DNA from: Nocardia huaxiensis
GTDB taxonomy: Bacteria; Actinomycetota; Actinomycetes; Mycobacteriales; Mycobacteriaceae
Reading direction: 5' to 3'
DNA length: 64,000 bases
Assembly (NCBI RefSeq): GCF_013744875.1
Contig: NZ_CP059399.1
Span: 7,006,001 to 7,070,000, forward strand
Below are positions 9,935 through 18,460 of this stretch, in pieces (positions within the stretch are counted from its first letter, which is position 1; the number at the start of each line of letters is the position of its first letter). Made by a program: the position numbers and the translations under genes. A model generated the notes under the pieces. That model worked only from the letters and a program-made list of their open reading frames with translations, was not told where the DNA came from and searched no databases.

Positions 9935-10969
9935 GTGACATCCGATACGTCCTCCAGCGCCCGATCGTCCGCCCCGACCCAGGCCGCCGGTACCTGGCAG
10001 CCGGATGTGCTGGGCACGGACTACCAGCAGATGACCTTGCCGCTCGGCCCGGATCCGGACGGTGAGGGCGACGCGTTCGCGACCCTGGTCCGATACTCCC
10101 CGGCCGAGCAGCCCGCGCCGACCAGTGCCGTGCTGTACGTGCACGGTTTCACCGACTACTTCTTCCAGGAACACCTGGCCCAGCACATGGCCGGGCAGGG
10201 GTACGCCTTCTATGCGCTGGACCTGCGCAAGTGCGGGCGTTCCACCCGGGCGGGCCAGACTCCGCACTACGTCAGCGATCTGGCGCTCTACGACGTGGAA
10301 TTGAATCGCGCGCTGAAGATTCTGCGCGAGGAGACCGGGCTGCCGGTGCTCGTCATGGCGCACTCGACCGGCGGTCTGGTGACATCACTGTGGCTGAACC
10401 GGCTGCGGGCCACGGGCGGCGTTCGCGCGCAAGGGATTACGGGACTGATGCTGAACAGCCCGTGGTTCGACCTGCAGGGGCCGGGCTACTACCGCTCGGT
10501 CGGCACCGCGGTGCTGGAGGGTCTCGGGCGGCTCAAGGGTTTCGCCAAGATTCCGCTCGGCCTGTCCACCACGTACGGACACAGCCTGCACCACACCGGC
10601 GTCGGCGAATGGGATTACAACCTGGATTGGAAACCGTTGACCGGCTTCCCCGTTCACGCGGGCTGGCTGCGCGCCATCCGGCGCGGGCATCTGCGGCTGC
10701 ATCAGGGTCTCGATATCGAGGTGCCGTCGCTGATCCTGCGGTCGAAGGTCACCAAGTTCATGCGGGAATACGGTCCGGCCGCCGACGTGTCGGATGTGGT
10801 GCTGGATGTGAAGCAGATTCAGCGCTGGTCGGGCTGTCTGGGCGGGCGCACCAATATCGTGCCGATCGAGGGCGCGCGCCACGATGTGTTCCTGTCGTCG
10901 GAGCAGCCGCGCAAGGAAGCCTTCGCCGAGCTCGACAACTGGCTGAAGTGGCTGGCCGCCTTCGAGTGA
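9935..10969 (+). CDS. Alpha/beta hydrolase, lysophospholipase/serine aminopeptidase type
   Basis: A 344-residue protein from the GTG at 9935. It has the alpha/beta-hydrolase fold with the oxyanion-strand segment AVLYVHGFTDYFFQEHLAQ, the nucleophile elbow AHSTGGLV and a C-terminal His in EGARHDVFLS. It resembles monoacylglycerol-lipase-like proteins (Rv2854-like in M. tuberculosis, consistent with synteny). The likely substrates are lipid or fatty-acid esters, but nothing in the sequence fixes this. A strong terminator follows immediately. Confidence 0.85.
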   Translation: MTSDTSSSARSSAPTQAAGTWQPDVLGTDYQQMTLPLGPDPDGEGDAFATLVRYSPAEQPAPTSAVLYVHGFTDYFFQEHLAQHMAGQGYAFYALDLRKCGRSTRAGQTPHYVSDLALYDVELNRALKILREETGLPVLVMAHSTGGLVTSLWLNRLRATGGVRAQGITGLMLNSPWFDLQGPGYYRSVGTAVLEGLGRLKGFAKIPLGLSTTYGHSLHHTGVGEWDYNLDWKPLTGFPVHAGWLRAIRRGHLRLHQGLDIEVPSLILRSKVTKFMREYGPAADVSDVVLDVKQIQRWSGCLGGRTNIVPIEGARHDVFLSSEQPRKEAFAELDNWLKWLAAFE

Positions 10970-10980
10970 GCCGTGACATG

Positions 10981-11020
10981 AGAACGGCCGGAACCGATGG
11001 GTTCCGGCCGTTCTGCTTTT
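10981..11020 (+). terminator. Rho-independent terminator after the hydrolase gene
   Basis: A perfect 15-bp inverted repeat (10981-10995 with 11000-11014, loop GATG) is followed by GCTTTT. It lies 12 bases after the hydrolase stop. It may also insulate the convergent gene at 11033. Confidence 0.85.
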
Positions 11021-11032
11021 GTCAGGAGCAGG

Positions 11033-11596
11033 TCACCAGAAGCTGGTGCGCAGCACGATCTCCGTGGCGAGCTCATTGCCCGCCTCCGCCGCCACATCGG
11101 CGACATCGACCGAGACCAAACGGAATTCGCCGTAGACGTGGCGGCCCGAGGGTTCGGCCAGTTCGCGCGGGAAGCCCTTGGTGGCCAGCAGCGTGGCGGG
11201 GATCTCCACCGGCGGGCAGGCCGGATCGGCGATATCGCCGTTGACATCCGGGGTGGCCGGGTGGCCACGGCCCGCGACGATCACGCTCATGAACCGGCCG
11301 AAGCCGCGCGCGGCCAGCTGCCAGGCCAGTTCCGCGCCCGCGCCGCAGCCGACCAGATTGGCCCACGGCACCTTCAGCTGATCGAGAATGCCGAAGACCG
11401 CGGCGGTGTCCAGACCGTCCGCCGGTTCGATGACGATGGTGTGCAGGTCCGAGGTCTGCAAACGGGCGCAGACCTCGTCGTATACGTCGGCCGGATCGCC
11501 CGCATCGGGGAGCAGGAGCACGTGGTGCCGGGACTCAGGTCCGCCGACGCGCACGGTCCACGTGCGGTCACCGACCGTGATCCGCCGAGATTCCAT
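11033..11596 (-). CDS. Alpha/beta-hydrolase-fold protein lacking the nucleophile Ser
   Basis: A 187-residue protein from the ATG at 11596; an in-frame start at 11605 is possible. It has an alpha/beta-hydrolase-like layout: strand HHVLLLPDAGDPADVYDEV, then DLHTIVIEP, then the elbow NLVGCGAGAELAW. The usual G-x-S-x-G is G-C-G-A-G here, so the catalytic serine position is Gly. The protein is short for the fold and ends at RTSFW with no obvious catalytic His. It may be a non-catalytic or binding relative. Convergent with the upstream hydrolase; the cobQ gene lies next on the same strand. Confidence 0.7.
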   Translation of the reverse strand: MESRRITVGDRTWTVRVGGPESRHHVLLLPDAGDPADVYDEVCARLQTSDLHTIVIEPADGLDTAAVFGILDQLKVPWANLVGCGAGAELAWQLAARGFGRFMSVIVAGRGHPATPDVNGDIADPACPPVEIPATLLATKGFPRELAEPSGRHVYGEFRLVSVDVADVAAEAGNELATEIVLRTSFW

Positions 11597-11662
11597 AACG
11601 GCCAACGCTACACGGCCGTGGAGCGGCCCGGATCGGTGTCGGGTGGATTGGTGTGATCGCCA

Positions 11663-13186
11663 TCACTTTCCGACGGTGAGGATGGGCAGACCGGCGGGTG
11701 CGCCGTGCGCGATGAGGTGGTCGAGGGCGGCCGGGTCGAGGTGCTTCTCCATGAGGTCGGCGAGCAGGTCGAGCTGGGCGGTGCGCACCTCGGCCACCGA
11801 GACATCCTCGGCGACAAGGAAATCCGCACGTCCGGCCTGGTTCGCGACCTCGCGCAGCCAGCTGCGGCGAAACTCGTCCGATTCCAACGCACCGTGCAGG
11901 TGGGTGCCCCAGATCGCTTGGCGCACACTGCCTTCGGATTCTCCGTCGAGTACGAGCCAGGGGTGATCGCCATTACGGCGCACGCGGCCATGATGAATCT
12001 CATAGCCGTGCACGGGGAGATCCATGTCATGTACGGCGTGACCGGAGGAGCGGCGCAGCACCTTGGGGTCGGCGAATTCGATGTCGAGGTCCAGCAGGCC
12101 CAAGCCGGGTACGGCGCCGGCGGTGGACTCGACCTCGTCGACGATGGTGCGGCCGAGCATCTGGTAGCCACCGCAGATGCCCAGGATCGGTCTTCCGGCG
12201 GCGGCGCGGGCCACAAGGGCGTCGGCGATTCCGGTGCGGCGCAACCACTCCAGGTCGCTGACGGTGGATTTGCTGCCCGGAAGCACCACCAGATCGGCGT
12301 CGGCCAGCCGTGACGGGTCACCCGCCCAGCGCACGGAAACGCCCGGCTCGCAGGCCAGGGCCTCCACATCGGTGGAGTTGGAGATGCGCGGCAGGCGGAT
12401 GGCGGCCACGGTCAGCCAGTCCCGGCCCAGCGGCGGGCGCGAGCGGCCCACGGGGGCGTCGGCGACCGTGCCGAGCGAGTCCTCGGCATCGATCCAGAGA
12501 TCTTCGGCGAAGGGCAGCACACCCAGCGTCGGACGGCCCGTGAGCTCGGCCAGCTGATCCAGCCCCGGCCGCAGCAGCTCCACATCACCGCGGAACTTGT
12601 TGATGATGTACCCCGAAATCAGTTGCTGGTCTTCGGGTTCCAGGATCGCGACGGTGCCGAACAAATGCGCCAGCACGCCCCCGCGATCAATGTCGCCGAC
12701 GAGCAGCACCGGCAGATCCGCCGCCCGCGCCAGCCCCATATTCGCCAGATCCGTTGCCCGCAAATTGATCTCGGCAGGCGATCCCGCGCCCTCGCAGATC
12801 ACCACATCGAATTCGGCCCGCAGCGAAGCCAATTCCGCGGCGACCACGGCCCGCAACTCCCGCCGATGCCGGAAGTAATCCTTCGCCCCGACGGTGTCCA
12901 CCGCTTTCCCGCGCACGACAAGCTGTGAGCGCCGGTCACTTCCAGGCTTCAACAGCACCGGATTGAACCGCACGCTCGGCTCCAGACCACACGCCCGCGC
13001 CTGCAACGCCTGCGCCCGCCCGATCTCCCCACCGTCGAGCGTGACAACCGAGTTGTTGGACATGTTCTGCGCCTTGAACGGCGCAACCCGCACCCCGCGC
13101 CGCGCGAGCATCCGGCAAAGCCCCGCCACCACAACACTTTTGCCCGCGTCGGAGGTGGTGCCAGCCACCAGCAGGGCCCCCTTCAC
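11663..13186 (-). CDS. cobQ: Cobyric acid synthase
   Basis: A 507-residue glutamine-dependent amidase that amidates the b, d, e and g carboxylates of adenosylcobyrinic acid a,c-diamide. The N-terminal ATPase part has the P-loop [11 protein letters not shown] and the conserved KAQNMSNNS. The C-terminal amidotransferase domain has the nucleophile elbow GICGGYQML and a late HGALE/HHG segment. Length and motifs are typical of CobQ/CbiP. It is separated from the cobB-cobO block by about 7 kb, as in M. tuberculosis relatives where cob genes are scattered. Confidence 0.95.
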   Translation of the reverse strand: MKGALLVAGTTSDAGKSVVVAGLCRMLARRGVRVAPFKAQNMSNNSVVTLDGGEIGRAQALQARACGLEPSVRFNPVLLKPGSDRRSQLVVRGKAVDTVGAKDYFRHRRELRAVVAAELASLRAEFDVVICEGAGSPAEINLRATDLANMGLARAADLPVLLVGDIDRGGVLAHLFGTVAILEPEDQQLISGYIINKFRGDVELLRPGLDQLAELTGRPTLGVLPFAEDLWIDAEDSLGTVADAPVGRSRPPLGRDWLTVAAIRLPRISNSTDVEALACEPGVSVRWAGDPSRLADADLVVLPGSKSTVSDLEWLRRTGIADALVARAAAGRPILGICGGYQMLGRTIVDEVESTAGAVPGLGLLDLDIEFADPKVLRRSSGHAVHDMDLPVHGYEIHHGRVRRNGDHPWLVLDGESEGSVRQAIWGTHLHGALESDEFRRSWLREVANQAGRADFLVAEDVSVAEVRTAQLDLLADLMEKHLDPAALDHLIAHGAPAGLPILTVGK

Positions 13187-13199
13187 GGCTGCTCCCGCA

Positions 13200-13354
13200 A
13201 GGTTTCAGGGCCGAGTCGCCGACCTGCCGCCCCCGTGAGGGCTCGGAGACTGGGCCGCCAACCCGCCGCCCCAACAAGGGCTCGGAGACTGGGCCGCCAA
13301 CCCGCCGCCCCAGCAAGGGCTCGAGAGCTGGGCCGCCGACCCGCTGCCCCTGTG
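13200..13354. repeat. 39-bp tandem repeat, about four units
   Basis: Units start at about 13200, 13239, 13278 and 13317. The second and third differ at one position (both open GGGCTCGGAGACTGGGCCGC); the outer two are more degenerate. The array lies between the map stop and the cobQ start. Because 39 is divisible by three, several reading frames stay open across it; those frames are by-products of the repeat, not genes. Confidence 0.85.
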
Positions 13355-13420
13355 GGGGTTTGGGGGCTTGGCCCCCAACTCTTTTCCTTCCGGGGGTGCG
13401 GGGGCGGAGCCACCGTGAGC
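13348..13420 (-). terminator. GC-rich palindromic element downstream of map
   Basis: On the minus strand, past the map stop at 13428, comes GGCTCCGCCCCCGCACCCCC and then a G5/C5 hairpin (GGGGGCCAAGCCCCC). The same word family recurs near 51505-51565 and 58955-59000 in this window. It probably acts as a terminator for map; no clear T-tract follows, so the role is inferred from position and structure. Confidence 0.5.
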
Positions 13421-13427
13421 CTGCTTG

Positions 13428-14291
13428 TCACGGCAGCGTGAGAATCTCCGCGCCCTCGTCGGTGACGACGAGAGTGTGCTCGAATTGCGCGGTCCACTTG
13501 CGGTCCTTGGTGACCACGGTCCAGCCGTCGTCCCAGATCTCGTAGTCGATGCCGCCCAGGTTGATCATGGGTTCGATGGTGAAGGTCATGCCCGGTTCGA
13601 TGACGGATTCGACGGCGGGCTGGTCGTAGTGCAGGATCACCAGGCCGCTGTGGAAGGTGGGGCCCACGCCGTGGCCGGTGAAGTCGCGCACCACGCCGTA
13701 GCCGAAGCGGTTGGCGTAGGCCTCGATCACGCGGCCGATCACATTGAGCGCGCGGCCCGGCTTGACCGCCTTGATGGCGCGCATGGTGGCCTCTTCGGTG
13801 CGCTCGACCAGCAGCCGCACCTCTTCGTCCACGTCTCCGGCGAGGTAGGTCTTGTTGGTGTCGCCGTGTACGCCGTTGATGTAGGCGGTGACATCGATAT
13901 TGACGATGTCACCGTCCTCGATGACGGTCGAGTCCGGGATGCCGTGGCAGATGACCTCGTTCAGCGAGGTGCAGCAGGATTTGGGAAATCCCTTGTAGCC
14001 CAGGGTCGACGGGTAGGCGCCGTGGTCGAGCATGTACTCGTGCGCGATGGCGTCGAGCTGATCGGTGGTGACGCCGGGCGCCACGGCCTTGCCGGCCTCT
14101 TCGAGGGCCTGCGCCGCGATCTTGCCCGCGATCCGCATCTTCTCGATGGTCTCGGCGGTCTGCACCCAGGGCTCGCGGCCCTCGTTGACCGTCTTCTTCC
14201 ACACGTACTCGGGCCGCTCGATGTTTTTCGGCACCTCGCGAATGGGCGACTGCGTGCCGGGAACGAGGGGTTTGCGGGTGCGCACTGACAT
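13428..14291 (-). CDS. map: Methionine aminopeptidase, type I (MapB-like)
   Basis: A 287-residue protein from the ATG at 14291; the longer open frame upstream is not needed. It has the N-terminal extension typical of actinobacterial MapB ([14 protein letters not shown]...). The pita-bread catalytic domain follows, with the metal ligands in [18 protein letters not shown], the His in [12 protein letters not shown], and the Glu residues in FTIEPMIN and FEHTLVVT. It removes the initiator methionine from nascent proteins. It corresponds to M. tuberculosis mapB (Rv2861c) by motif and by context. Confidence 0.95.
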   Translation of the reverse strand: MSVRTRKPLVPGTQSPIREVPKNIERPEYVWKKTVNEGREPWVQTAETIEKMRIAGKIAAQALEEAGKAVAPGVTTDQLDAIAHEYMLDHGAYPSTLGYKGFPKSCCTSLNEVICHGIPDSTVIEDGDIVNIDVTAYINGVHGDTNKTYLAGDVDEEVRLLVERTEEATMRAIKAVKPGRALNVIGRVIEAYANRFGYGVVRDFTGHGVGPTFHSGLVILHYDQPAVESVIEPGMTFTIEPMINLGGIDYEIWDDGWTVVTKDRKWTAQFEHTLVVTDEGAEILTLP

Positions 14292-14446
14292 GCCCACCAG
14301 ACTATCCGCCCGCGGCGGCGGTCTCTCGGGGGCTTCGCCGCGAACCTCCGGAACCCACACCGGGAATGTTTCCGGACTGCGGTCCGTTTATGCGACTGGT
14401 TGACTTGGAAACAAGCGTGAGAGCAGCACTGAGAGGGGCGCGAGCC

Positions 14447-15460
14447 GTGGAACTGGGTCTGACGACATTCGCCGAGGTACATCCGGTCGGAGGCGACGGG
14501 CCGGTGCCGACCGCCGGTGCGCGGCTGCGCCAGGTGGTCGAGGAAGCCGTGGCCACCGAACAGGCCGGGCTCGACGTCTACGGCGTGGGCGAACACCACC
14601 GCAAGGACTTCGCCGCCTCCTCCCCCGCCGTGGTGCTGGCGGCCATCGCCTCGCGCACCGAACGGATTCAGCTGACGAGCGCGGTGACCGTGCTCAGCTC
14701 CGCCGATCCGGTGCGCGCGTACCAGGATTTCGCCACACTCGACGGATTGTCCGGCGGGCGGGCCGAACTCATGGCCGGACGCGGCTCCTTCATCGAGTCG
14801 TTCCCGCTGTTCGGCTACGACCTGTCCGACTACGACGAGCTGTTCGAGGAGAAACTCGCACTCCTGCTGAAGATCCGGGAGAACGAGCCGGTCACCTGGT
14901 CCGGCAAGTTCCGCGCGCCACTGAACGACGTCGTGGTCTACCCGCGCACCGAGGACCGCCCGCTGCCGGTGTGGATCGCGGTCGGCGGCAGCCCCGAATC
15001 CGTCGTCCGCGCAGGGCTTCTGGGGCTCCCGCTGGCCATCGCCATCATCGGCGGCCAGCCCGCCCGCTTCAAGCCGCTGGTGGACCTCTACCACCGCGCC
15101 CTCGAACAGGGCGGCCACGAGAAGCAGCCGGTGGCGGTGCACGCGCACGGCTATGTGGCGGAAACGGATTCGCAAGCGGTCAACGACTTCTACAAGCCGT
15201 ACGCGGCCGCCATGTCCGGCATCGGCCGCGAACGCGGGTGGGGCCCGATGACCCGCGAACAGTTCGACGCCCTTCGCTCGCAGAGCGGTTCGCTGTTCGT
15301 GGGCACTCCGGACTACGTGGCGGGCAAGATCGCCGACATCCGCGACACCCTCGGCCTGGACCGTTTCATGCTGCACACCAGCGTGGGCACCATCGAACAC
15401 GAGAAGGTGCTGAACAACATTCGCCTGCTGGGTGAGAAGGTCGCGCCGCAGGTGCGGTGA
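14447..15460 (+). CDS. LLM-class (luciferase-like) flavin-dependent oxidoreductase
   Basis: A 337-residue protein. I chose the GTG at 14447 because GAGAGGGG sits about nine bases before it and the protein then begins VELGLTTFAEV, as in family members; in-frame starts at 14390 and 14417 exist. Bacterial-luciferase TIM-barrel features include GLDVYGVGEHHRKDF, TSAVTVLSSADPVRAYQDFATLD and LPVWIAVGGSPESVVRAG. The flavin could be FMN or F420; the sequence does not settle this, nor the substrate. Transcribed away from map. Confidence 0.9.
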   Translation: MELGLTTFAEVHPVGGDGPVPTAGARLRQVVEEAVATEQAGLDVYGVGEHHRKDFAASSPAVVLAAIASRTERIQLTSAVTVLSSADPVRAYQDFATLDGLSGGRAELMAGRGSFIESFPLFGYDLSDYDELFEEKLALLLKIRENEPVTWSGKFRAPLNDVVVYPRTEDRPLPVWIAVGGSPESVVRAGLLGLPLAIAIIGGQPARFKPLVDLYHRALEQGGHEKQPVAVHAHGYVAETDSQAVNDFYKPYAAAMSGIGRERGWGPMTREQFDALRSQSGSLFVGTPDYVAGKIADIRDTLGLDRFMLHTSVGTIEHEKVLNNIRLLGEKVAPQVR

Positions 15461-15522
15461 GGCGAACACCGGCGAAGCCGTCCGGGCCGGTCGAGGACCG
15501 GCGCGGACGGTGCGCCTTCGGA

Positions 15523-15867
15523 TCAGCTCTCGCCGCTCGGCTCTCCGGTCTTGCCGTCCCCGGCCGACGCGGCGCGTTCGGCGCGCTGTGCCTTGATATC
15601 GGCCTGCCACTTCTCGAAATCGGCTCGCATCGACTCGATCTGATGCTCGAGCGCATCCCGGGTGTCCGACCACCACTGCTGGGCGGCCTCACGCAGTTCC
15701 GCAGCAGTCTTCTCGAGTTCGCTTCCCTCATGCCCGAAAGCCGCTTGCACCTCCTCCCGCCGAGCCTGCAGGGCGGCGCGGTTCCTGTCCCGCGTCGCGG
15801 CGGAGGACTCCTCGAACTGCTTTACCCGGGCAGCCAGATCCAGCAGTGATTCCGACAACGGCTTCAT
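15523..15867 (-). CDS. Small coiled-coil protein of unknown function
   Basis: A 114-residue, almost entirely helical, charged protein from the ATG at 15867 (MKPLSESLLDLAARVKQFEE). A frame start at 15900 would add 11 residues. Heptad-like spacing runs from about residue 10 to 100, with a WWSDTRDALEHQIESMRADF segment in the middle and a Ser/Gly-rich acidic tail. No family is assigned. It converges with the luciferase-like gene. Confidence 0.7.
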   Translation of the reverse strand: MKPLSESLLDLAARVKQFEESSAATRDRNRAALQARREEVQAAFGHEGSELEKTAAELREAAQQWWSDTRDALEHQIESMRADFEKWQADIKAQRAERAASAGDGKTGEPSGES

Positions 15868-16266
15868 GGTCGTGACCTCTCGAATTCTTCTATCCCCCAA
15901 CGGGGTCCGTCATCCGACATCACCAAGACTGGCCTCCGCGCCCGCCCGGCCCCAGGGCAGAACGTCCTCTGATTCAGGTGCCTCCGTCCGCGAGAGTCCG
16001 GACGTTCGGCAGCACCGTGGGCCGCGCCGCGCCGCGCCGTCGACCGGGGTGAGCTACCCGCCGACCTGAATCTCGAACTGGCCCTGGACTTCCTGTTCGC
16101 GCCCATACATGTTGTGGCTGAGCGGGCACCCAACTGAGGATCGCCAGCACACGCATGCCCGCCGCGTGTGCGGAGCGGATGCCGGCCGACGATCAACCGA
16201 TAGCCGGCCTTCGAGGCGGCACCGCCGTGCCGCCCCGATCACCAACGGGTTTTCGGCCTGCGGTTC
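15868..16266. other. Intergenic stretch without a convincing gene
   Basis: About 400 bases. Overlapping minus-strand frames are Arg/Pro/Gly-rich and look like chance. One minus-strand stretch ending at 16054 reads like a real protein tail (HNMYGREQEVQGQFEIQVGG), which could be a gene remnant, but I cannot place it in a family. A short GCCGC tandem run lies at about 16020-16040. Confidence 0.4.
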
Positions 16267-16923
16267 TCATGCGAGCCGTGCGCCTCCGTCGACGTGCAGG
16301 GTGGTGCCGGTGAGGAAAGGATTGGTCAGGGCCAGCAGGGCTGCGGAGGAAATGTCGGACGGGGTGCCGACACGGCGGGCCGGATTGCTCGCTGCGATGG
16401 TCCGGAAGAACGAGTCCTTTCCCGGGCCGTCCCATACGCCCGAATCAATGATGCCGGGTGAGAGCGCGTTGACGCGGACCGGCGCGAGTTCGACCGCCAG
16501 TGCTTCGGCCAGTGCCGCGGCGGCGGCGTTGGTGGCTGCCATGACCGTCCGGCCCGGAGCCGGTCGCCAGGCGGCGACACCGGAGAACAGCAGGAATGCG
16601 CCGCCCGCACGGAATCTCGGGGCGAAATGCTTGGCGAGCAGGATCGGGCCGATCACCTTGGCGTCGAAGGCGCGGTGCACGGCCTCACGCTCCAGTTCGG
16701 TGACCGGGCCATTGGCGTGGTCGGCGGCCAGCGAGACCAGGTAGTCCAGCTCACCGACCCGGTCGGCCAGTGCGCGGATGGTCCCCTCGTCCGTCAGATC
16801 CACCTCCGGTCGGCCCACCGAAATCACGTGTGCGCCTTGCTGTGTCGCATCCTCGGCGATCCGGCGGGCAATGCCGGAGCCGGCGCCGATGATCACCATT
16901 GTCTTGTCTCGCAGTGTTGTCAT
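16267..16923 (-). CDS. SDR-family protein with atypical active site
   Basis: A 218-residue Rossmann-fold protein from the ATG at 16923. The cofactor motif is VIIGAGSGIARRIAEDA near residues 10-26. LDYLVSLAADHANG takes the place of the usual NNAG region, and VRVNALSPGIIDSG is a canonical late motif. Where classical SDRs carry YxxxK, this one reads M-A-A-T-N (in RTVMAATNAAAAAL), so both the catalytic Tyr and Lys are missing. It is either a divergent subfamily with another mechanism or a non-catalytic NAD(P)-binding protein. Divergent from a LysR regulator about 80 bases away, its probable controller. Confidence 0.85.
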   Translation of the reverse strand: MTTLRDKTMVIIGAGSGIARRIAEDATQQGAHVISVGRPEVDLTDEGTIRALADRVGELDYLVSLAADHANGPVTELEREAVHRAFDAKVIGPILLAKHFAPRFRAGGAFLLFSGVAAWRPAPGRTVMAATNAAAAALAEALAVELAPVRVNALSPGIIDSGVWDGPGKDSFFRTIAASNPARRVGTPSDISSAALLALTNPFLTGTTLHVDGGARLA

Positions 16924-17002
16924 GCCCGGTTCAGCGTCGCCTCCCGCCGGGATCATCCCTTCGTGAACCGAATCTTTTCGATAATTGCCATAGAATTTGC
17001 GA

Positions 17003-17914
17003 ATGCCGACGCTGCGCGCCCTCGAATGCCTGATCGCTGTGCTGGATGCCGGGTCGATCACCGACGCGGCCGCGGCCCTGCACATGTCGCAGCCCGCGCT
17101 GTCCCATCAGCTCGCGGCACTCGAGCGGGAGATAGGCGCGCCCGTGGTGGAGCGGCTGCCGCGTGGCGTGCGCGCCACCGCGGTCGGGCGCGCCGTCGAA
17201 GCCGATGCCCGCGCGGCCCTGTCCGCCGCCGACCGCGTGATCGGCGGCGGACGCGCGGCCGCGCGCGGCGACAGCGGTCAGCTGCGCCTGGCCTGCGCGG
17301 AAAGCCTGACCGCGAGTCTGCTCGCTCCCGTGCTGCGGACGTGGCTGCGTCGGCATCCCGGCCTCGAGGTGCGGCTCACCGAGGCGGTGAGCGCCGACGA
17401 CCTCGTGCGCCATATCGAATCCGGTTGCGCGGACCTGGCTTTCGGTCCACGCCCGTCCCGCTGGTCCGGCGCCGCCGAGCGCATCGGCCTCGAGGAAGTC
17501 GTCGCGGTCCTCTCGAACGGCCACCCCCTGGCCGACCGCGACCATCTCACCTTCGCCGATCTGCGGGACCACCCGCTGGTCCACTACCACCCCGACAACG
17601 GCCTGTCCGCGTGGCTCGACACCGAAGCCGCCCGCCACGGCACCACCCTCACACCTGTCATGCGAACCCGTCAGGCCGCCACCGCGGCCCAGCTCGCCGC
17701 CGCCGGGCTCGGCATCGCCCTGGTCCCCACCACGGCCCTCACCAGCGGACTCTCCGCCACCCTGAAACGCCTGCGCCCCACCCTGTCCCGCGACCTGGTC
17801 TGCCTCATCGGCACCCCGGCCGACCCCCTGGTCCGTCGCTTCACCGCGGACATCATCAAACGCGGAGTCCCCCAATCCCCCTCCGCCAAAACACAACTCG
17901 ACGCCCGCCGCTAG
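17003..17914 (+). CDS. LysR-family transcriptional regulator
   Basis: A 303-residue LTTR from the ATG at 17003 (a TTG at 16997 is also in frame). The N-terminal winged helix-turn-helix is standard (LIAVLDAGSITDAAAALHMS, then QPALSHQLAALEREIG). A periplasmic-binding-like effector domain starts near residue 90 (GQLRLACAESLTASLL). It is divergent from the SDR gene, the classic arrangement for control of the neighbour. The partial dyad ATTGCCATAGAAT (16984-16996) lies in the shared gap and is a possible binding site. Its stop overlaps the stop of the convergent small gene within CTAG. Confidence 0.9.
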   Translation: MPTLRALECLIAVLDAGSITDAAAALHMSQPALSHQLAALEREIGAPVVERLPRGVRATAVGRAVEADARAALSAADRVIGGGRAAARGDSGQLRLACAESLTASLLAPVLRTWLRRHPGLEVRLTEAVSADDLVRHIESGCADLAFGPRPSRWSGAAERIGLEEVVAVLSNGHPLADRDHLTFADLRDHPLVHYHPDNGLSAWLDTEAARHGTTLTPVMRTRQAATAAQLAAAGLGIALVPTTALTSGLSATLKRLRPTLSRDLVCLIGTPADPLVRRFTADIIKRGVPQSPSAKTQLDARR

Positions 17915-18120
17915 ATCAGCTCGACTTCGTCGAATCCGACGGTGAAGCTGTGCCGCCGCTCGCGCAGCACATTGCCCTCCCGATGCACGGTCCCCTCCCG
18001 GAAATCGATCCGCAAGGTCTCACGGCGCACATCGACCTCCCGCACCACCGCACAAATCCCGCTGAACGGCCCCTCCGGGAAATGTACGACGTCACCTGGT
18101 CCGAAATCCGTAACTTCCAC
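17911..18120 (-). CDS. Small KOW/NusG-C-like protein
   Basis: A 69-residue protein beginning MEVTDFGPGDVVHFPEGPF. The whole chain looks like a single KOW-type beta-barrel: F-GPGDVV, then EGPFSGICAVVREVD, then a strand-rich end GFDEVELI, comparable with the NusG C-terminal domain. Such a domain could bind RNA or ribosomal protein, but nothing here proves it. It lies downstream of the arsenic genes on the same strand, about 60 bases after the next gene, and may share their transcript. Confidence 0.6.
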   Translation of the reverse strand: MEVTDFGPGDVVHFPEGPFSGICAVVREVDVRRETLRIDFREGTVHREGNVLRERRHSFTVGFDEVELI

Positions 18121-18182
18121 GGCGCCAGGCTAATCCACCACAGCAGCCTGCACAGCCCAGCCGGTCCACACTGCACGGCCCC

Positions 18183-18440
18183 TCAGACCCAGGCGTCCAG
18201 CCACTCCCAGTCCCCGGGCTGCCCCCGCAGCCGGTCCAGCGCCTTCGTGAGGCCATCCCCGAGGGTGCGCGCATCCACGCGAATGGTGTTGGCGGGGTGC
18301 AGGAGCGGACCCGACAGGAACAGAGTCCACTGTGGCCGGCCCGCACGAAGGCGTTCCACATCGACTCGCACCAGCATGGCGACGCCGACCTCCGCGAGCC
18401 GATCCATCAACAGCTCCAGATCGGCCGTGTGGGTCCACAT
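18183..18440 (-). CDS. Small hypothetical protein downstream of arsC
   Basis: An 85-residue protein from the ATG at 18440 (MWTHTADLELLMDRLAEVGV). It alternates helix- and strand-like segments and ends DWEWLDAWV. No family is recognised. It starts about 20 bases after the arsC stop on the same strand, so it is probably in the arsenic transcript, but nothing links it to arsenic biochemistry; it has no cysteine. Confidence 0.6.
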   Translation of the reverse strand: MWTHTADLELLMDRLAEVGVAMLVRVDVERLRAGRPQWTLFLSGPLLHPANTIRVDARTLGDGLTKALDRLRGQPGDWEWLDAWV

Positions 18441-18460
18441 GGGGAAAGCGTATTGCTTCG

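Noticed and set aside
13200..13354. CRISPR array
   Set aside because: The units are directly adjacent with no spacers and no cas genes are near.
13183..13497. Repeat-encoded protein (GAAGWRPSLRAL repeats) on the minus strand
   Set aside because: It arises because the 39-bp repeat is divisible by three; it overlaps the map 3' end and has no ribosome site.
15864..16196. A 110-codon minus-strand gene in the 15.9-16.2 kb gap
   Set aside because: Arg/Ser/Gly-rich, overlaps the start of the coiled-coil gene and has no ribosome site or recognisable fold.
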